NCBI RefSeq assembly: GCF_032884065.1
Contig: NC_088868.1
Coordinates: 3,873,720-3,937,719 of the forward strand
DNA: 64,000 bases
Direction: 5' to 3'
From: Artemia franciscana
Lineage: Eukaryota > Arthropoda > Branchiopoda > Anostraca > Artemiidae
Below are positions 61,996 through 64,000 of this stretch, piece by piece; the first letter of the stretch is position 1; each line of letters begins with the position of its first letter. The position numbers and the translations under genes were made by a program. The notes below the pieces were generated by a model. The model saw only the letters and a program-made list of their open reading frames with translations, did not search any database and was not told the DNA's origin.

Positions 61996-62155
61996 GAGCT
62001 CGCAAAAAAAACCTGGAAGATAAAAGCTACTATCTTAGTTATAATTTATGAAATCCTGATGACATTTTGCTTACTATCAGATCCCTTACATCCTGTTTTC
62101 ATACATAAGGGATGCCTTATGATATGATCCGAATGGTTTCCAATTGGTAGTAAAT

Positions 62156-62212
62156 CGTTTAAACAGCCGTTTTAACAGCCGTTTAAACAGCCGTTTAAAC
62201 AGCCGTGTCGCG
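62156..62212. repeat. 'gtttaaacagcc' 12-13-bp tandem, four copies
   Basis: 'cgtttaaacagc' recurs four times with one 'ttttaacagc' variant. The GTTTAAAC palindrome is in each of the best copies. Confidence 0.9.
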
Positions 62213-62344
62213 AATAAGATCCTTGAAAAATATCTTTGTTTTTATTCATCGATTGGTTCGTCAACGCATTAGGTCCAGCCAGGTCCAGCGCTGAATAGGT
62301 ATTTCATCTTATGTATCAGCTATCCATGCCTCTACAGACATCAC

Positions 62345-63270
62345 TCAAACAGTTCGTGGTAACGAACTGTTTGATAGTAAACGAAACTCTAAAACACGAA
62401 ATTTTGATGCTAAAAGATACATCAAAAGAATCACATTTTAATGCTGATTCTAAATAGGTTAGTTTTAGCAAATTTATTCTTTGTCATCAAAAGTTACGAA
62501 CCTGAGAAAATTTGCCTTATTTTGGAAAATAGGCGGAAACACCCCCTAAAAGTCATAGAATCTTAACGAAAAGCACACCATCGCATTCAGCGTATCAGAG
62601 AACCCTGTAGCAAAATTTTCAAGCTCCTATCTACAAGAATGTGGAGTTTCGTATTTTTTGCCAGAAGACAAATCACGGGTGCGTGTTTATTTGTTTGTTT
62701 GTTTGTTTTTTGTTTTTTTTCCCAGGGGTCATCGTATCGACCAAGAGGTCCTAGAATAACGCCAGAGCGCTCATTCTAACGGAAATGTAAAGTTATAGTG
62801 CCCTTTTTAAGTGACCAAAAAAATTGGAGGGCACCTAGGCCCCCTCCCACGCTCATTTTTTTCCCAAAATCAACGGATTAAAATTTTGAGATAGCCATTT
62901 TGTTCCGCATAGTCGAAAACCATATTAACTATGTCTTTAGGAATGACTTACACCCCCATAATCCCTGGGGGAGGGACTGCAAGTTACAAACTTTGACCAG
63001 TGTTTACATACAGTAATGGTTATTGGGAAGTGTACAGACGTTTTCAGGGGGATTTGTTTTTAGTTTGGGGGGTTGGGTTGAGGGGAAGGGGCTACGTGGG
63101 AGGATCTTTCCTTGGAGAAATATGTCATGGGGGAAGAAAAATTCAATGAAAAGGGCGCAGTAAAAAAAACTATACTATAAAACTATACTATAAAAAAACA
63201 ATAAAAAATAAACATGAAAACGTTTTTTCAATTGAAAGTAAGGAGTAGCATTGAAACTTAAAACGAACAG
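62345..63270 (-). repeat. Family A copy, reverse, full length
   Basis: Best reverse example: the hairpin 'cagttcgtggtaacgaactg' at about 62350 is followed by all family landmarks to 'ttacatacagtaatggttat' (about 63005). The tail continues 'tgtcatgggggaagaaaaat'. Confidence 0.9.
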
Positions 63271-63785
63271 AGATTATTAAGCATATGAGGGCTCTAAAAA
63301 TACTTTAGCATAAAGAGCGAGATATTTAGGAGGAGATAAATACCACCTCTTTATTCTAAAGTATTTTTAGTAATTTCAACTATTTATTCTACGGCCTTTC
63401 TAATTCAGGGATCATTCTTAAAGTATTGGGACAAAACTTACGATTTAGTGTAAAGAGCGAGGTATTAAGGAGGGTACAAACCCCCACATATACATAATAA
63501 AAATATAAGAGTATAAAAATGTGTTACGTAAGTTAATTCTGAGGTTACGTATATTTTTTAATAATAAAAACGTTCGTTAAAAATCAAAAGTTCTAGTTGC
63601 CTTTTTAAGTAACCGAAAAATTGGAGGGCAACTAGGCCTCCTTCCCCTACCCTTATTTCTCAAAATCGTCTGATCAAAACTAAGAGAAAGTCATTTAGCC
63701 AAAAAAGAATGAATATACAAATTTCATTTTAATAATTTATGTGCGGAGAGCAGAAATCGAACATGAATTAATTCAAAAACGTTCA
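63271..63785 (-). repeat. Family C copy, reverse
   Basis: Landmarks in reverse order: 'agcataaagagcgagatatt', 'tacgtaagttaattctgagg', 'aaaacgttcgttaaaaatca' and 'aataatttatgtgcggagag'. It joins the family A copy as at 23.3-24.8 kb, so A, C and B move or rearrange together. Confidence 0.75.
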
Positions 63786-64000
63786 GATATTAAATAAAAA
63801 AAACTGTTTTTTTTAACTGAAAGTAAAGAGCGACATTAAAACTTAAAACGAACAGAAATTACTCCGTATATGAAATGGGTTGTCCCCTCCGCAATCCCTC
63901 GCTCTTTATGCTAGAGTTTGACTCTCTGCCACAATTCTACTTTTTAAAACAATTAAAAGCTTTAGCGTAAAGAGCGAGAGATTGCGGAGGGGACAACCCG
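63786..64000. repeat. Family B foldback, cut by the window end
   Basis: The left arm 'aactgaaagtaaagagcgac' and the centre 'ctttagcgtaaagagcgaga' are present. The right arm is only begun ('cggaggggacaacccg'). Confidence 0.8.

Noticed and set aside
61751-62005. 84-codon Leu/Tyr/Phe-rich minus-strand frame
   Set aside because: Translation of the 'atagtaga' low-complexity tract.

Overview
This is an AT-rich, repeat-dominated eukaryotic genomic window with two 100-base scaffold gaps (15015-15114 and 40419-40518). Spliced gene fragments, a LINE with a gag-like ORF, Helitrons, a Mutator-like transposase locus and many short foldback repeats point to an invertebrate, most likely an arthropod. The commonest dispersed repeat reminds me of brine-shrimp (Artemia) DNA, but that is memory, not proof. 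Most of the window is mobile-element debris. Repeat family names (A, B, C, D, E, G) are local to this report and repeat boundaries are approximate.

Host gene pieces. Two plus-strand exons (coding 8032-8084 and 9486-9649) encode the N-terminal KIX domain of Mediator subunit MED15. The second carries a perfect 28-bp hairpin that reads as a templated inversion inside the KIX core. A minus-strand terminal exon (51646-52039) encodes the C-terminus of palmitoyl-protein thioesterase 1 (PPT1) with its catalytic Asp and His. Three further orphan terminal exons (15140-15306, 20167-20255, 38440-38508) look real by splice acceptor and open frame but are not recognised.

0-28 kb: a large inverted repeat (about 0.80-5.24 kb), many copies of families A, B and C, and a 1.4-kb element with compound terminal inverted repeats (21345-22735). 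28.7-31.8 kb: a Mutator-like (MULE) locus in three long reading frames. It has an N-terminal part with a possible CG-1-like domain, a transposase C-terminal segment with a SWIM-like zinc motif, and a Ulp1/SENP-type cysteine protease with an intact catalytic set plus a Cys-rich tail. The DDE catalytic core is absent. The first two frames are separated by a single TGA. The last two could be joined by a -1 shift on an in-frame A7 run. 32.7-34.0 kb: a LINE reverse-transcriptase fragment cut off at the start of a 147-bp tandem array with a dimeric higher-order pattern.

40.5-50 kb: a Helitron array. Copies end in the expected 5'-TC and hairpin-CTAG-3' signals and retain the end of a PIF1-type helicase gene. 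Two copies are joined head to tail with no DNA between them, and the array is inverted around about 47.13 kb. 52.5-58.8 kb: a decayed antisense LINE (gag-like knuckle, endonuclease, RT) embedded in a roughly 147-bp satellite whose monomer contains the LINE's own 3' coding end. 62.3-64 kb is again a mosaic of families A, C and B.
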